A stretch of 64,000 nt of DNA from Turnera subulata (GCA_028386065.3 JAKUCV010001724.1:1-64000); one strand, 5' to 3'; numbered from the stretch's first letter, positions 11,059 through 24,402 are shown. The notes: generated by a model not told the origin, from the letters alone. Numbers and translations are program-made.

Positions 11059-14000
11059 GAAAAAAAAAAAAAAAAACTAACTTCAGATCAACTATTCTAA
11101 CCCAGTAGGGTAACTGAATGTAAAATTTTTGGTTTATGATGAATATATAATAGTTATTAGAATGGTCTTGTTAGGAATTAATTATGCATGATTCCATTCC
11201 GTAACTCTCGATGGCGACAATGGCCACGGCATGCACTTTCATTCAAAGAAACTACTCGAAGAACTTTGAGGGTACGTACTGGTTAAAGATCAAAGTTTTC
11301 TATGGGGAAGGAAGTGCTGGAAAGAAGAAGGAATAAAGAGGCAGACAGCGGCAACTTTAGCAAAAGAACGCAAATGGGTTTTGTATGTACGTGTGTGTGG
11401 GGAGTAAAAATAGAAAGAGAAGAAGAATGGAATTTTTTGGCGATCCCAAGAAGATTGTTCGTTTGTGGGGATAGAAACCATAAACCATTGATCATGATCA
11501 TCACACCTTCTTTTACAGCTTTTTCTTTTTTCCTCTTACGAGAGAGACAGCCCCATATAGGACGACATCTAGTTCACATTTACAATGGGATTCAGTGTTG
11601 TCATAACATAACATAAGCCTTCTTCTTTTTTATTTCTTGTTTTGTTTTTATGCAGTGTCATTTTCCCTTTTCCTTTTGGAAAAGCATGCAGCAGAGTTAA
11701 CGTGTTTCTTCTCATTTCCAATTGGTGGGAGATTTTCCCTGTTATAGGATTCAGTAGTCTTTATTAGTAATAATTTTACTGTGGGATGATGGCAGCTATT
11801 CGGCTTTGATCAGTTTTTGGCTTTGTATTCGAAAACTTTTTGGCAAGAGGTGTGCACGAAAAGTACTATTAATTACCCACTAGCTGGAGAATCCTCCAAA
11901 TATTTGATTCGTTAAGGCTTTCTCTTCTTTTTACATGTACCTTATGAAGATCCCCAGATCCCCAGACAACTCTACAATCTACATCCTCTCAATTCTCAAA
12001 GAAGAAACTAAAAGCAGATGGATTGTTGGTCTATATATTCTGAAGCTTTCAGTAAAACACAAACAATCCTGACCAAACACCCACTTTAATTATTGAATTT
12101 TGTTGTACGTAAAGCCTCTTCCCTATCGAAGAGAGAATCCAGCTACGCACATGAAATGTTCGAGTTTTTTTTGATAAGAACATGAAATGTTTCAGTTACA
12201 ATTCCTTTTCATTTATTTGTTTTATATATGTATGCATAGTTACCATAATCAATATATGTTTTAGCTTTGGCTTCGTGGAAAATACACTAATTAGAAGCAA
12301 TTGCTTGTGAAGGGAGCCTGAATATTCCATGACAAGTTATTCTACTATGGATGCACTTACTTGTTAATACAACTTACAAGTCTTGACATTTTTTCATCCG
12401 CTTACTAATTAAAAGGACAAGTACTTTACTTGTTAACCTTAATTAATTACTAACTTAACGGGGTTGAGCACTTTTCCCACCACGTTTGTCACGCTATATA
12501 TGATTGGGATGAGGGGAGATGGTACTATAGCTGCCATTTAAATGATAACGATTGAACAGAATTATATAACAAGACACACTTTCTTTCCCTTTCTTATAGC
12601 CCCGCCACTACTAAAGTTGTTAAACAATTGGATCCAAACTCGCTTGGGATATGTAATCCAACTTCCTAGTAGGTTCTTATCTAGCTTCTACGTGCGCTAG
12701 CTTTATCTTTTGAAATTAAAAACACACAAAAGATTTGGAATCATGATTTTGATATTAGAAAAGGACCAACTTTTATTGGTAGATTGAGGTGGGAAGTTCA
12801 CATTACTTGAACCAAAGCATTGTGCACTAGCTGAAAAACTCAGCTTTGGGAGCTTTCATGGAAATATCTTTTCCACTGTGCCACGCCTGAGTTCAAATTA
12901 CTTTACAATTCCAATTCACAGTAAGGACGCATTTTTCATATTCTTATTCATTATCAACGATTAGAGAAAAGGCTACTATGTCATTAATTTTACTGCTAAA
13001 CATCAGTAAAGGAGATAGCGATTGCAAGTGTCCAAATTCGTCGCTTAATTCAATTCAAGACCATTATGGTAGAAAGTGGTCAGTGAATGATCGATTCTCT
13101 TACTCTTGAGCTACTAGTGATGATAGTGACTGAACTAAGTAGATGGTCTTTGCTAGAAGCAGGCACCGACGGTAGTCATTGGCTGACCTAACTACGGCCA
13201 CAGTGCGTCTAGCTTTTCTACAGCCACTTGAAGCTTTTCGAGACATAGCTTTCATTAATGATATATGAGAAATTCTGATGGAAGGGCGCTAGTTTTTTTT
13301 TTCTTTAATTTTCTATTTCTTAGAAATATTTAAATGAAATTCAACGTGTGCGGTGGGTATTGAGGGTTCATATATATAGGGTAAACGCCTACTCGTTGCC
13401 TATTGATATACGTACAATATATTGTGTCTAAAGCTTGTTGTGGGTATCGCTTCATTAATTGTCCACATCTATAATTCACATTAAGACCATCACTATCCTT
13501 GCAGAATTCTGCAGGAATCTTCAGTGATTGATTAGTTCGTTTGTCGGGTGGATATTGCCTTTTCTTGCCAGTTGTTGGACTACCCCGGCCCGTTTGTAAA
13601 GTGATGATTAATGTTTTGGCCAAATTTTCTATATATGTACTGCTTCTAAAACCTGTATATCTGTCCGTCAAGATTCACAACATTAATAAGATTAGGAATT
13701 ACTCTAACCTCCAAATTAAAGAAGAAAAATTGATGCCTTGAAAAGCCTTAAAAAAGGGTCCAAGGAAATAAATGTGTTTATTTTTTAACTTTTGGAACTT
13801 TTTTTTTTTGTTAGATATGAATTGTCTGTCGACATAGAAAACTCGTAGAGAGTGAAGTAGGTCTGGTCTCACTGGAAGACAATTAGGTGTGGACCAAAAC
13901 CTAAATTTTGAAGGTGGAATGCACAGTAATAGCTAGTATTCGGCGGAGATGCTGGAAAAAGAATCATTCGAGAGAATCGGCTTTTACGTTTGTCAAAGGA

Positions 14001-14683
14001 TTTGATTTGAGATTTGAGGCTTGATTGGACACCGTTCAACCCCTACAGTTTTTATTTGGACAGACATCTGAAAATAAGAAAATAAAAAGCAGAAAAAATA
14101 GGTTGCACAAATGTATATATAAGTGCTAATTATGTAAAGTACCACCATATATATTCCGGCGCCTCTGTTTCAACGTCAAGCGTAATTAATGCGGTGTTAC
14201 ATCGACGTAATATCAACGTTAGGTACAAGCATCCATCCGCATAGATTGCATGCAATATTTGAGCAAAATTTAGGTTATTGCATATGCTCATATGTGGCAG
14301 ATTTAATTTTGTCGTTTCAGTGAAGAGAAGAGGACAAGGAAGACGTCTTTTTCTTTTCTTGATTGTAATTTCTCCGCTTTGTTAATTAATTCATTTATTT
14401 TTCCAAAACTCCAAAATTTATCATCATTTTTTAGCTCTCTTGAGTTAGTCAAGATTCAATCTATAGGAGAGGAGAGTTTCGTGCTTTGGGAAATTAACAT
14501 CACCTGAAGAAACAGCTCACGGTGGGCCTAGCAGGGGCCTTAGAATTAGAATTTTTAGCCCAATCTTAGTATACACCTGATTAGCCCATGGTAGTGGATC
14601 CCTATCAATTGAACTGACAGTTATCTGGCAATTGGGTTTGGAACTAAGATAAGTGGCCCAATTTTTCTTATTTACTTTTAAAC

Positions 14684-15290
14684 CTCGATGGGTTCATAAG
14701 GCCTGTTTCTCGTACGTAAAATCGAAAGCAAAAAGAAAAAAGAACAAAACGAGGCCCGTTTCTCGTCAATGCCTTGCTTGCTCCATTTACAGAACAAGAA
14801 GACCTCACTGTTTGCTAAGCATATGGAAGCACTTGTAAGTTGTAACCTTGCAAGAATTGTACTTGAAACTTTGAGCAGGGGGGAGGAGGGGATAAACATT
14901 GCCAAAGTAAAACTATTTTACGGGCTTAGTGATCAGTCAATGGAAAAAAGGTTAAGAATTGATGATACTAATAGTTGACAGACTGATTGTGCATATTGGA
15001 GTTTATGTACGAGTCAATGGAGTTTGAGTATGAATTATCTGTTCCAGGGTCTATTCTGGTTGACTGGTGTTCTGCAAACTGGACAATCTGAATGAGAGTA
15101 AAGCCGCATGTCTATACAAGGAGAATGAAAGGAGTGTCTGCAGCCTGGAAGTTGCTGCAGATACTCCTCGTCTTCAAAACATGTCAGGCACACCACACAA
15201 TATTCGCTCTGGGAGGTGGGTTCTTCTAGACTTTAATTAGTCCCTTTTTGTTTTGAATGTGGAAGCTGAGTAAGGTATCAGGTACAGTCA
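14684..15290 (-). repeat. RING unit copy A (oldest, most diverged of three)
   Basis: This block is homologous to 29741-30792 and 31369-32404. It starts at the shared CGATGGGTTCATAA, and the homology is lost near 15290, before the membrane-anchor half of the RING gene. It shares the downstream block with the G-rich tract and the RING-H2 coding part, but carries many substitutions and indels. Confidence 0.85.
15035..15290 (-). pseudogene. Broken ATL-type RING-H2 gene, copy A
   Basis: On the minus strand the RING-H2 finger is still readable: CVVCLTCF, then CRHSFHSPCIDM, then CPVCRTPV. The Trp that normally follows CIDM is Arg here, an unusual loss, since this Trp is conserved in ATL fingers and contributes to E2 contact. 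Relative to the two intact copies it has one extra Tyr before the first Cys. Upstream, a +1 shift and a TAA interrupt the linker near 15225. Another +1 shift after the finger truncates the tail. The N-terminal membrane segment is missing. I call it a pseudogene. Chance retention of the finger frame is expected if the decay is fairly recent. Confidence 0.8.
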
Positions 15291-16615
15291 ATCACATCTT
15301 TCTTTCCTCTTCCAGACAATCAAGCAACAGCGATTCCACCTCTGTACAACAACCAACAAGATAAATTGTATCATCAGTCCACCCAATCCAGGTCACAGTA
15401 CATAAGAGCAAATGGTAGGGAAATATTTTGTGTTCGTCAGGAGTTCTAACATATGGAAATGGGATAAACAAAAACCCTTGCCCAATGGTAGGGAAAATTA
15501 TACAGAATTTTCTACAATGACAAGTGCAGATACAATGTTATCAGGAAAGCAGAAAAAGAAATGATCATAGTTCTGGAATGCAGCACCATAAAGGGCATTT
15601 CTATCCAGAAGATTACAAGTAAAGTTGACCAAGATGAAGGACCAACACAAACCAAAACAATCTTAATTAAAAGTGGCAACGAAATAAGATCACAGAAAAC
15701 ATGTAGCGCCTTCCACCAATAGAAAGATCGACTTGACTACCAAATTTTTACAGCTAGCAGAACATTGAAGAAACAGATAAGCGTCCTACCACTACATCTG
15801 TAACGAGCCATCTCAAGCATCCCTGGCAGTCGTCGTCGCACACTACAATAGTAGACAAAGAGAAAATTCTTAGTATTTAGAGAAGAAAAAAAAAGGAAAA
15901 GACAAGAGAACATTATTACAAGTCACTACTCATGACTGTCAATTACAGAGCACAGTGGTGGGAACACTTACTTTTGAATAAGTTCCTCGCATGGCAGAAC
16001 ATGCAGCATATGTGAAAACCACATCCTCCTCACAAGGAGTAGGGGTGAGAGTTTGGATATTTGGTTTGGTCATTATAAATTTTGGTTTGGTCTTTGGACT
16101 GACCAAACTTTTCTCTGGCTGTCCGAACCAATGTCCGAAGACCAAAAACCCAAAGACCAAATAACCAAAATTTCTTTTGGTTTGGACAGCTATTATCCGA
16201 AATGTCCGAAATTTTGTACAACATAACTATTCCATCCCATTTAAGAAGATTTTTGTTGTATATTTGTTTTAATTAAACCTTGCAGGTAACCTCTCAAGAG
16301 CAAAAGTATTCTCTCTATAAATGGATTCCATAGCTAGCAAGGGAGATAAGATGAGGGAAGTTGTTAAAGAATAAAATTTAAGTAGAGGTCTTTCAAAATT
16401 CCCTATACTTAATAGAATGACTTGGAATTGAAAGTGTAATAATAATTAATAAAATGGGTTTTTTTAATGCTGGGTTGGTTGCAATTGGGTTGGGTTGGTT
16501 GGAATTGGAAGTTATATAATGGGCTCATTTATTTTTAAGTCCAGATCCAATTGGATCTTTGGACTGCCCAAATTTCTTTGAGGCTGACCAAATCCAAATT
16601 TTTTAAAATATTGGT
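15291..16615. other. Spacer between RING copy A and the LINE
   Basis: No gene is recognised. A stretch at 16040-16215 is rich in TTTGG/CCAAA motifs and begins GTAGGGGTGAGAG. Such composition is common in non-autonomous plant repeats, but I could not find paired termini. Confidence 0.45.
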
Positions 16616-16826
16616 AGCATTATTTGAAAAATTAATAGAGGGAACATGGTCTCGTAATCTCTCTACACTAAACAAAACAAAAACACACAAAAAAAAGAGA
16701 GTAATCAGGGAATACAGGAGAAAAAAATATTACAGGATCACAATCGTATCCAACCCTAAATAAAAAACAAGGGATCAAATTTACAAACAATCCTAGAGCA
16801 AATAAAAAACTCACAAAAGACAATTC

Positions 16827-18898
16827 ATGTTCCCTTCTCAACCCATGTCTCCCGGTCTACCGGGCGGCCATCCATCTTTCATCCCCCACCGTAGTCTCCT
16901 CGGTCCACCGCCTCACCACCCCTTTTCTCTTTCACATCCTAACACCACTCACCCTCAAACCCACCCAAAACCTTCAACTCCTTATTCCCACCAAGCCCAC
17001 CACCGAGCACAGCCCTCCATAAACCTTCCCACTTTTCACGCTGGAATCGTAGAACAATTCAATCTGCTATCGATAACAATCTCGTTATCAGCATATACGT
17101 AGAAAACTTACCAATCCGCTGGCTTCCCACAGATGTCCACTTAGTCATGGCTCGATTCGGCGACGTAATGGATGTCTTCATCCCTTATAAGCTGAACAAA
17201 AGCGGCAAGCGTTATGCTTTTGTTCGCTTTAAGAATAACATTGTTCCTCAAGCAGTAATCCAAAGGATCAATACGGTGCAGGTGGATGGAAGTCCCCTCT
17301 CAGCTAGCCTTGCCAAAGGTCGCCATGGTAATTCGGTTCCACCTGTATACCGGCCCGGTGGGACGTCGTTCCGTAGCCATGGTGCCGTTTCAAACCATAA
17401 ATCGTATGCCGCCGCTGTCCATGGTGAAAGCTCTTCCCTGCACCCTGCAGCGTCTTCCCAGCCAATCTCTGAGAACCAAGTTTTCGTCCCAAAAAGCACA
17501 TCCTCTGCCCATTCAGACCGGTGTTTTTTTGGGGTCCTCAAGAATCCCATACCAATCACAAGCCTGTCTGCCCTAATCCACTCTAGCGTCAACAAGAACA
17601 TCTCCATCATCCCTCTCGGAGGTGTCTCTTTCTTATTCAGGTTTAAGTCCCTTAATGAAGTGCAAGAAACGTTGAACACCAAACCGGTTATCATTGACCA
17701 ATTATTTTGTGTTTTTAGACCATGGAGGGATGGCGATGCAAGCATTAACAGGTTATGTTGGATTCTATTCAAAGGTGTCCCCCCCTATGTATGGAATGAC
17801 AATTTTTTCAAGGTCATTGCTGATTAGGTTGGAACTATGATCGACAGTAGCAGTGAGACAAAATCTGGATCGCGCATGGATGTTGCAGAGGTTCTTATTT
17901 TAACCTCTAATTTTGGTTTCATCAACCGTGTTTTTCCAATTCTTATAGGTGGGAAGAAATTTGAGATTGGAGTTATGGAAACCCAATATGATCCTCTGGA
18001 TTGGGTGCGCTCTCCCCCATATGTCGATACCGACGGCTCCGTCTCAGCTGATGCCCTTGCTCCGGCAGGTGGCCAGCCCCTATCACCGACTTCCGGAGAG
18101 CCTAACGGCTCCTCAACCCCCACCAGTCCCCTAGGCCAGCCTGGCATCCCTAGCTCCACGCCTACCCAATCAAGCATTAGAGTTGATCCATTCCCCCATG
18201 ACCCTTTTAATTTAAGCCCTGTTATCAAGAGTGTCATGCTTGGCTTAGCACCACCTTCCCACCAACCTTCGACACTTATATCGAAGTCGATGCCCCCATA
18301 ACTGTCACAACTAGACCCCACCCCTGAAGCATCTATACCCCATACACCGACTACCACAAGCGTGGTTCTTTCTACTTTTCCCACAACCAAGCCCAGAGTT
18401 ACCAGCCCATCTTGCCACTCATCTTCTGACATTCCTAAAGACCCAACTACATCCCCCCAATCTTTTGCTGTAAGCCCATCGTGTCTACCTATAGTTCCCT
18501 ACCCCATAACACCTTCAACTCAGGCCTCATGCACTGCAAGCCTCCTCACGCCTAGAATATATCCTATAGTCCGTTGTGATCCATCATCTAGCTCCTCATA
18601 TAACCTTCAATCTCTAGGTCTCTGGAATGAGCCATATGACCCCACGGATTTTGATCAATCCTCTCTACAAAAACTGGTTGAAAGAAAGGTTTTGGCCATC
18701 TTGAAGACCATGCAGCTTCAAAAGAGCAGGAAATCTCGTTACTTATCTAAGGATGGGAGCCTTATTTCAACCCCTGACGATCGAAAATCCATTACAGATT
18801 CTGATATTTGTAGAACTAATCAAATAGTGATTTTGGAGGACGAGGCCATGTGTTCTACTACTATACCTGTTCTCTTTCACGTCTTTGGAGGCTTTTGA
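16827..18898 (+). pseudogene. LINE A ORF1: RRM-type RNA-binding protein, broken
   Basis: A Pro/His-rich start (MFPSQPMSPGLPGG) is followed by a frame change near 17040. The next segment reads as an RRM: an ISIYVENLP RNP2-like strand, then FGDVMDVFIP, then RYAFVRF (RNP1). After it comes a domain with VIIDQLFCVFRPW and LCWILFKGVPPYVW, as in other plant LINE ORF1 proteins. In-frame stops lie at 17825-17827 and 18299-18301, and the frame ends at 18898. RRM-bearing ORF1 is typical of plant L1 elements, where it would coat the LINE RNA. This copy cannot make the full protein. Confidence 0.85.
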
Positions 18899-18993
18899 AA
18901 CTACCAAAGTTGGAGACATTGTTGGCTGGGACGCCTCTCATTGTGCAGAGGAGACTCAGCTGCACTTAGAGAATTTAGTAATCAACGAAGCTG

Positions 18994-21900
18994 ATGGCTG
19001 GTTGCAGTCTCGAGTTTCTGTTTAAGATTCTTGCTTTCCTCCCACTCTTTGCTCCTTCTCTCTTTATGTTTAGTTACATTACCTGGAACATCAGAGGTCT
19101 GGGTGCCTCTAAAAAACACTCCCACGTTCGTGATTTGGTTAGACATGTTCATGCTAATCTTCTATTTCTCTGCGAGACAAAGTGCACTGATGTAAATCTG
19201 CAGCTGTGTCATAAGGTCTGGGGGCCTGGAAATATCAACTTTCTTGCTGTCAATGCATCTGGTAGGGCAGGCGGTTTACTATTTTTCTGGGACTGTGATT
19301 TTCTCAAAGTTGTGCGCTCCAGTTCATCAGCCAACTAGATCATTCTTGAGGCTGTTCTTCTACAATCTTCGCGTACACTGACATTATGTGGTGTCTGTGG
19401 GGGCAAGCATATCGAATCCCGGGTTAGTATGTTTGACGACCTCGTAGCCCTTAAGTCCACTTATCCTGCACCTTGGCTAATCTCTGGCGACTTTAACGAG
19501 ACCTTATCCCCACAAGATCGTAAAAGCGGCATCGTCTACAACCGAGGTGCTACAGCTTTCAAAAACTTCATCCAAAGAATGGCGCTCATTAAATATGGCT
19601 TATTGGACAGACTTTTCACATGGGGCAACCTCAAGTCTGCAAGCAAGATTGACAGGGTTTTGGCAGAGGGGGATTGGAGTATTTTTTTCCCTCATATGTT
19701 TTTGAAATCAGCTAGTAAACTAAGCTCTGATCACTGTCCTTTAATCCTATCCCAAGACAGGCCTAATTAGGGTAAAAGGCTATTTAGATTTCTTGCTGCA
19801 TGGTGGGATCATCCAAACTTCAAACAGGTTGTGAGTTCCCTGTGGGAGGAGGCATGCCGCACATACCCTTGCCGTTTTTGCTTTCTAAAAAGCTGAGTCT
19901 GTTGAGGAAACTTCTCTCCAAGTGGAACAGGGATGTTTTTGGTAATATTAATAAAGCAATCGATTCCATCCAAGCCCAGATTGATGATCTCGATTTGCTA
20001 GCTGAAGGGAGGGATTTATCTCCTATTGAAATTCAAAAGTTTCAGGACTTAAAGGCTGAGTTGGGCTCAAAGTCCAGGCAACTAGAGTCCTTGTGGAGGC
20101 AGAAGGCTAGGATTAATTGGTGTAAGTTGGGTGACCGAAATTCTAGATTCTTTCACATATCCGCTAATATCAGGGGTAGGAAGAATAAAATATCTCAACT
20201 CATAGTTGATGATCAGACGGTGGAGGATCCCAACAAAATTAAGGAATGCGCCAGAGATTTTTTCGACAAACTTTATTCCTACAACAACCAACCGAGGCCA
20301 TCCATCGAATCCCTTCCCTTTCAAAAGATGGATGCCGACACTGCTGCAACCTTAGAAAAACCCTTCTCAATGGATGAAGTAAAAGCGGCTGTATGGGACT
20401 GCGACTCCTCAAAAGCCCCTGGCCTTGACGATTTCTCTTTCTCATTCTACAAAAGGTGCTGGGACCTTATTAATAACGATGTTTTTGATATTATCTCACA
20501 ATTTTTTGAGCATGCCAGGCTTCCCAAAGGCGCCAACACATCTTACATCACCCTCATCGCCAAAAATGCAGGCGCCGTGTCTCTTGATGATTTTCGGCCC
20601 ATCACCCTAGCTAACGGTATTTACAAGATCGTCTCCAAACTCTTAGCAAAAAGATTGAAGGCGGTCATGCATCTATTGGTGGGAAATCAACAGACGGCTT
20701 TTATTGAAGGATGAAGTATAATGGATGGTGCCCTTCTTGCTAATGAAGTAGTTCACTCTCTGAGGGCAAACAAGTCTAAAGCTATTCTCTGGAAGATTGA
20801 CTTTCGAAAAGCTTTCGATTCCGTCGACTGGAAGTATCTCCTACAGGTCCTACAAGCTATGGGGTTCGGTGATAAGTGGCGTTGTTGGATTTCTGAGTGT
20901 CTTTCCTCTTCATCTCTAGCAGTCCTAATCAATGGGTCCCCAACATAGGATTTCATGATGAGCAAGGGCCTCAAACAAGGTGACCCTTTATCTCCTTATT
21001 TGTTCAACATAGCAGCTGAAGGTTTGCCAAGTATCCTGTCTAGAGCAATGGAAGCAGATTTGATCAAACTTGTCATGGTTCATAATGTCCCTGTCTCCAT
21101 CCTCCAGTTCGCAGACGACACAATCTTGTTCTCTCCCTCTGAGCCCCTACACTTGTTGAACTTGAAACGGTGTCTCAGGATCTTTCTAACTCTTTCAGGG
21201 TTGAGTATCAATCTTTATAAAAGCAGTGCAGTTGGAATTGGGTTAAAACAACATCAGGTTGTGCACCTTGCCGGTCTTTTTCATAGTCGTGTTGAGCAAC
21301 TACCCATCAAGTACCTTGGATTCTCCCTTGGTGCTAATATGAAGAACAAGTCTGCATGGCAACCAGTATTGGACAAATTCAATGGCAAGCTCAAGGCTTG
21401 GAAAGGGAAGTACTTGTGCCTTGGGGGTAGGGTGACCCTTATCAAATTGGTGTTATCAGGGCTGCCCATTTACTACATGTCCCTTTTCCGTCTTCCTATG
21501 GGTATCGCGAAGAAGATGATTGCTATCATGAGGAACTTATTCTGGCAAGGGCTTGATGAATCAAGAAAGGTGTGTTTAGTCGCATGGAAAAGATTATCGG
21601 TGCCAAAGAAGCTCGGTGGTTTGGGGCTTGTAGATTTAAGCATCATGAATTAATGTTTGCTTTTCAAATGGCTTTGGAAATTTTCCGAACCTGAGCAGAA
21701 AGTGTGGAAAACTTTGGTGAAAAATAAATACGTGACTTCATCCTCTATCCTAAACCCATCCTTCAATCTAGTTTCAGCCTCAAAGACATGGCGTGACATC
21801 GCTAATTCCGGTGACTGCTGCAGTCAAACTGGTTTCCCATTAATGGATGGAATTCGGATTCGCTTGGGGAATGGTCTTAAAGCTCGCTTTTGGTTGGATA

Positions 21901-22766
21901 ACTGGTGCGGTAACGAAGACTTTAAATCCAGATTTCCTCGCCTATTCGCCATTTCTCTTTGTCAGGATTGTTCTGTTAAGGATTGCCTACAGGACATTAA
22001 TTCACAGCCTCGCTGGAGCACCTCTTGTAGGCATCAACTTAGGGACTGGGAAGCTCTACAGGTTCGAGATATCTTGTCTGAAATCTTGACCATCGTTCTC
22101 CATCCTTCCCTTGCTGACCAGTGGTCATGGGCTCATGATCGGACAGAAGTTTTCTCTGTCTCAAATGGTAGAAATCTCCTGCATATCCTTTCTGGTGCCA
22201 CCCAATGCAAACCTTTTGTATGGCTGTCCTTAATCCTTCATAAGATTGAATGTTGGCTCTGGCTTGCCATCAATGATGGTATTCCTACAATGCATGCTCT
22301 GTGTTCTCGGGGCATTTTATCTCCTGCTGATTCTACTTGTCTCCTCTGTCATTCTAATTTGAAAACAAGAGACCATTTACTACTTTGGTGTCCATTCTCT
22401 TGGTGTGTGTGGTCCAAACTGTGTAGAAGGTGGAATATTAATTGGTGTCCTCCCTCCTCCTTGGATGATTTTCTTTATCAATGGGCTTTCCTATCACCTT
22501 ACAGCAACAGTCGTGCTGTTTGGGTCATCATTGGCATGGCGGCTCTCTAGGGCTTGTGGCTGGAGCGTAATAGGAGGATTTTCAAGAACACCAGTACTGA
22601 CGTAGATAGACTTGTTGACAGTATTTTGGGACACGCCACTCTTTGGCTAAAAGCACTTCAGCATACCTTCCCATAAAGCGCATCTTTCGTCATCTCAAAT
22701 GCTGAACCCTTCAAAACTTGGAAAGGACCTAAATGCAGTTTCCACGTACTTAAAAATCCATCGTAA
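18994..22766 (+). pseudogene. LINE A ORF2: endonuclease, reverse transcriptase and zinc-binding domain, broken
   Basis: The APE-type endonuclease comes first (ITWNIRGLGA, CETKCT, LISGDFNE, SSDHCPL). The reverse transcriptase follows, with DDFRPITLANG, KGLKQGDPLSPYLF and the catalytic FADDTILF at about 21110. A zf-RVT region ends with ECWLWLAINDGIPT and CLLCHSNLKTRDHLLLWCP. In-frame stops end at 19338, 19770, 20714, 20948, 21653 and 22550, with another near 22677. A frame change lies near 19880. Against LINEs B and D in this window, four of five comparable stops (19770, 20714, 21653, 22550) are explained by C-to-T or G-to-A, while 20948 needs a transversion. The protein would make cDNA by target-primed reverse transcription, but this copy is dead. 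Confidence 0.92.
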
Positions 22767-23228
22767 CCGCTGCACTACATGTTCGCCTATACCAAGTTGC
22801 TTGACAGTTTCTTTTCTATAAGCCTATATTAAGTCTGTTAGTGTCTCGAGTATATCAAGTTGCTTGCGTTGTCTTTGTTAGTTTCGTTTAGGATGTAACT
22901 GTTTTTTAGTGCTCCCTTGTACATTCTCCCTACTCTGTAATCTTTGGCATCAATAAAGTATCTCATTCGCATAAAAAAAAAAAAAAACTCACGTTTTTCA
23001 AGCCCATACTTGTAAATTAAGGTCGTAACTTTATAACCGGAACTAGGGCGGCGTATTCTTCTGCTACTGTCGAGGAACAAAAGGGTAGGTCTCTTATAAA
23101 CAAGTGTGTTAGGTCATATTGCATTTTGCCCCATTAAGCAATTCTATTTCGGAACTGGACTCCAATATTTTACTGATTTATATTTATGACCCAATAAAAA
23201 TTTGTTGCTTTTTTTTCTTTCTTCTCCT

Positions 23229-23415
23229 TGTTATAAAACATGTTAAATATGAATATACTGTGTATTACTATTCTACCTACCTACCTTGTATAAATATTAT
23301 TGAATGAAAAACGAGAAATGATTGAGCTCGGTTCTTCCCTGATTCCTCTCTGCTTCTTCTCCATCCTTTAGATTTTCTTCTTCAATCTTTCCATTAAAAG
23401 ACCCTATTTACAACA
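23229..23415 (+). repeat. 5' LTR of copia 1
   Basis: 187 bp, TG..CA ends. It contains a TATAAAT promoter-like string and ends ATTTACAACA. By eye it differs from the 3' LTR at four sites (about 2%), pointing to a young insertion. It is followed by CGTTATCAGCACGA rather than the usual TGG-starting primer site. Confidence 0.93.
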
Positions 23416-24402
23416 CGTTATCAGCACGATTTGTTCTTTACCGAGAGCATGAAATCAATGAAAAAAAACACAAGAACAACAACAACATCAAACACAGAGG
23501 AGAACCCAAAACTAAAGATTCAAGCAATTAATTTTATTTCTCATACACACAAGATGTTTCTGCCAAGCCTAAAACCAAAGAACCCGAAACCTCCACTGAC
23601 ATCACCTCCCACACAGCAAGGTAGATCGTCTCCTGGTGAATACTCCGGTGAAGTTTGGTCATCGTCCTCCGCCGCACGCTCCGCCATTTGCCGCCGGAAG
23701 CAGCGGCTCTTCCCCCCACGCGTCGTCTTCCAGCCGCGCGTGAGCCGTCTCCAGCCACCGTCTGACGCCGCGCTTCCACCAGCAGCGTCGCCTTGATGTT
23801 CCGACCACAACCCAGTTCTCCTTCACCGCCCGTGCCGCCGGCGACGACGATGCCACCAAGCCGAACCATCTACCACCAGAAATAACTAATCGAGATTAAG
23901 AGAAAGAAAAGAGAAAAGAAAAAAATAAAAGATCGTGATGATGGTGGGTTTGTTGGCAAAAAAAAAAAAAATTTGAGAGGAGAATAGGGAGGCATGAGGA
24001 AGACAAAGGGGAAGGAGAGATCGGTTAGTGTGTTTTGGGGAAGGAAAAAGAATAGAAAACAAAGAAAAAAGGAGAGAGGAGAAAGATAAAGAAAAGAAAA
24101 AAGGGCAAGGTAAAAGAGAGAGGGGAAGTGTCGGTAGGAGTAGGTATTAAAAAAAAAGGAATCTGAAAAAGCTGGCAAGTAGTGGGGGGTCTTCGGCTCG
24201 GCTCAGCTTGGGTCGGCTCGGCTCGGCTCGGCTCTGGTCGGTTGGGCTGGGCCAGGGACTGTGTTGGACTGAATATTTTAACTCAGCCCGAAAGAAAAAT
24301 AATATACCGGAATAGTATTCGGATACTAGTATAATATATTATATATATTATTGCTGAAAGATTTATCGAGTAAGCATATTTTCTGTTTTTATTTAAATTT
24401 CG

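Larger units (their letters stand above)
6725..14683. other. Long intergenic region, about 8 kb, no convincing gene
   Basis: AT-rich. It begins with the BIG GRAIN 1-like 3' flank. Open frames such as 9414-9764 plus, 10156-10476 minus and 13330-13671 minus have biased, low-complexity composition and match no family I know. Contents worth naming: a tandem duplication at 7589-7725, homopolymer A runs near 8813, 9487 and 11060, two G-box sites near 10.4 kb, and a weak solo-LTR candidate at 10708-11058. Confidence 0.55.
16815..22987 (+). mobile_element. Full-length L1-type LINE (LINE A), inactive
   Basis: About 6.2 kb with two reading-frame regions and a 15-A tail at 22973-22987, preceded by AATAAAG. 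The 11-bp target duplication AAAAAACTCAC lies at 16804-16814 and 22982-22992, partly merged with the tail. The same flanking DNA without the LINE is present at 30794-31245, where the join falls at 30992. This directly confirms both ends. Stops and frameshifts in both ORFs show that it cannot move by itself. Confidence 0.93.

Noticed and set aside
16040..16215. A MITE starting GTAGGGGTG
   Set aside because: No inverted partner and no target duplication could be found. Only the base composition is suggestive.
17248..17772. 174-codon minus-strand frame
   Set aside because: It is the antisense shadow of LINE A ORF1, whose RRM motifs are clear on the plus strand.
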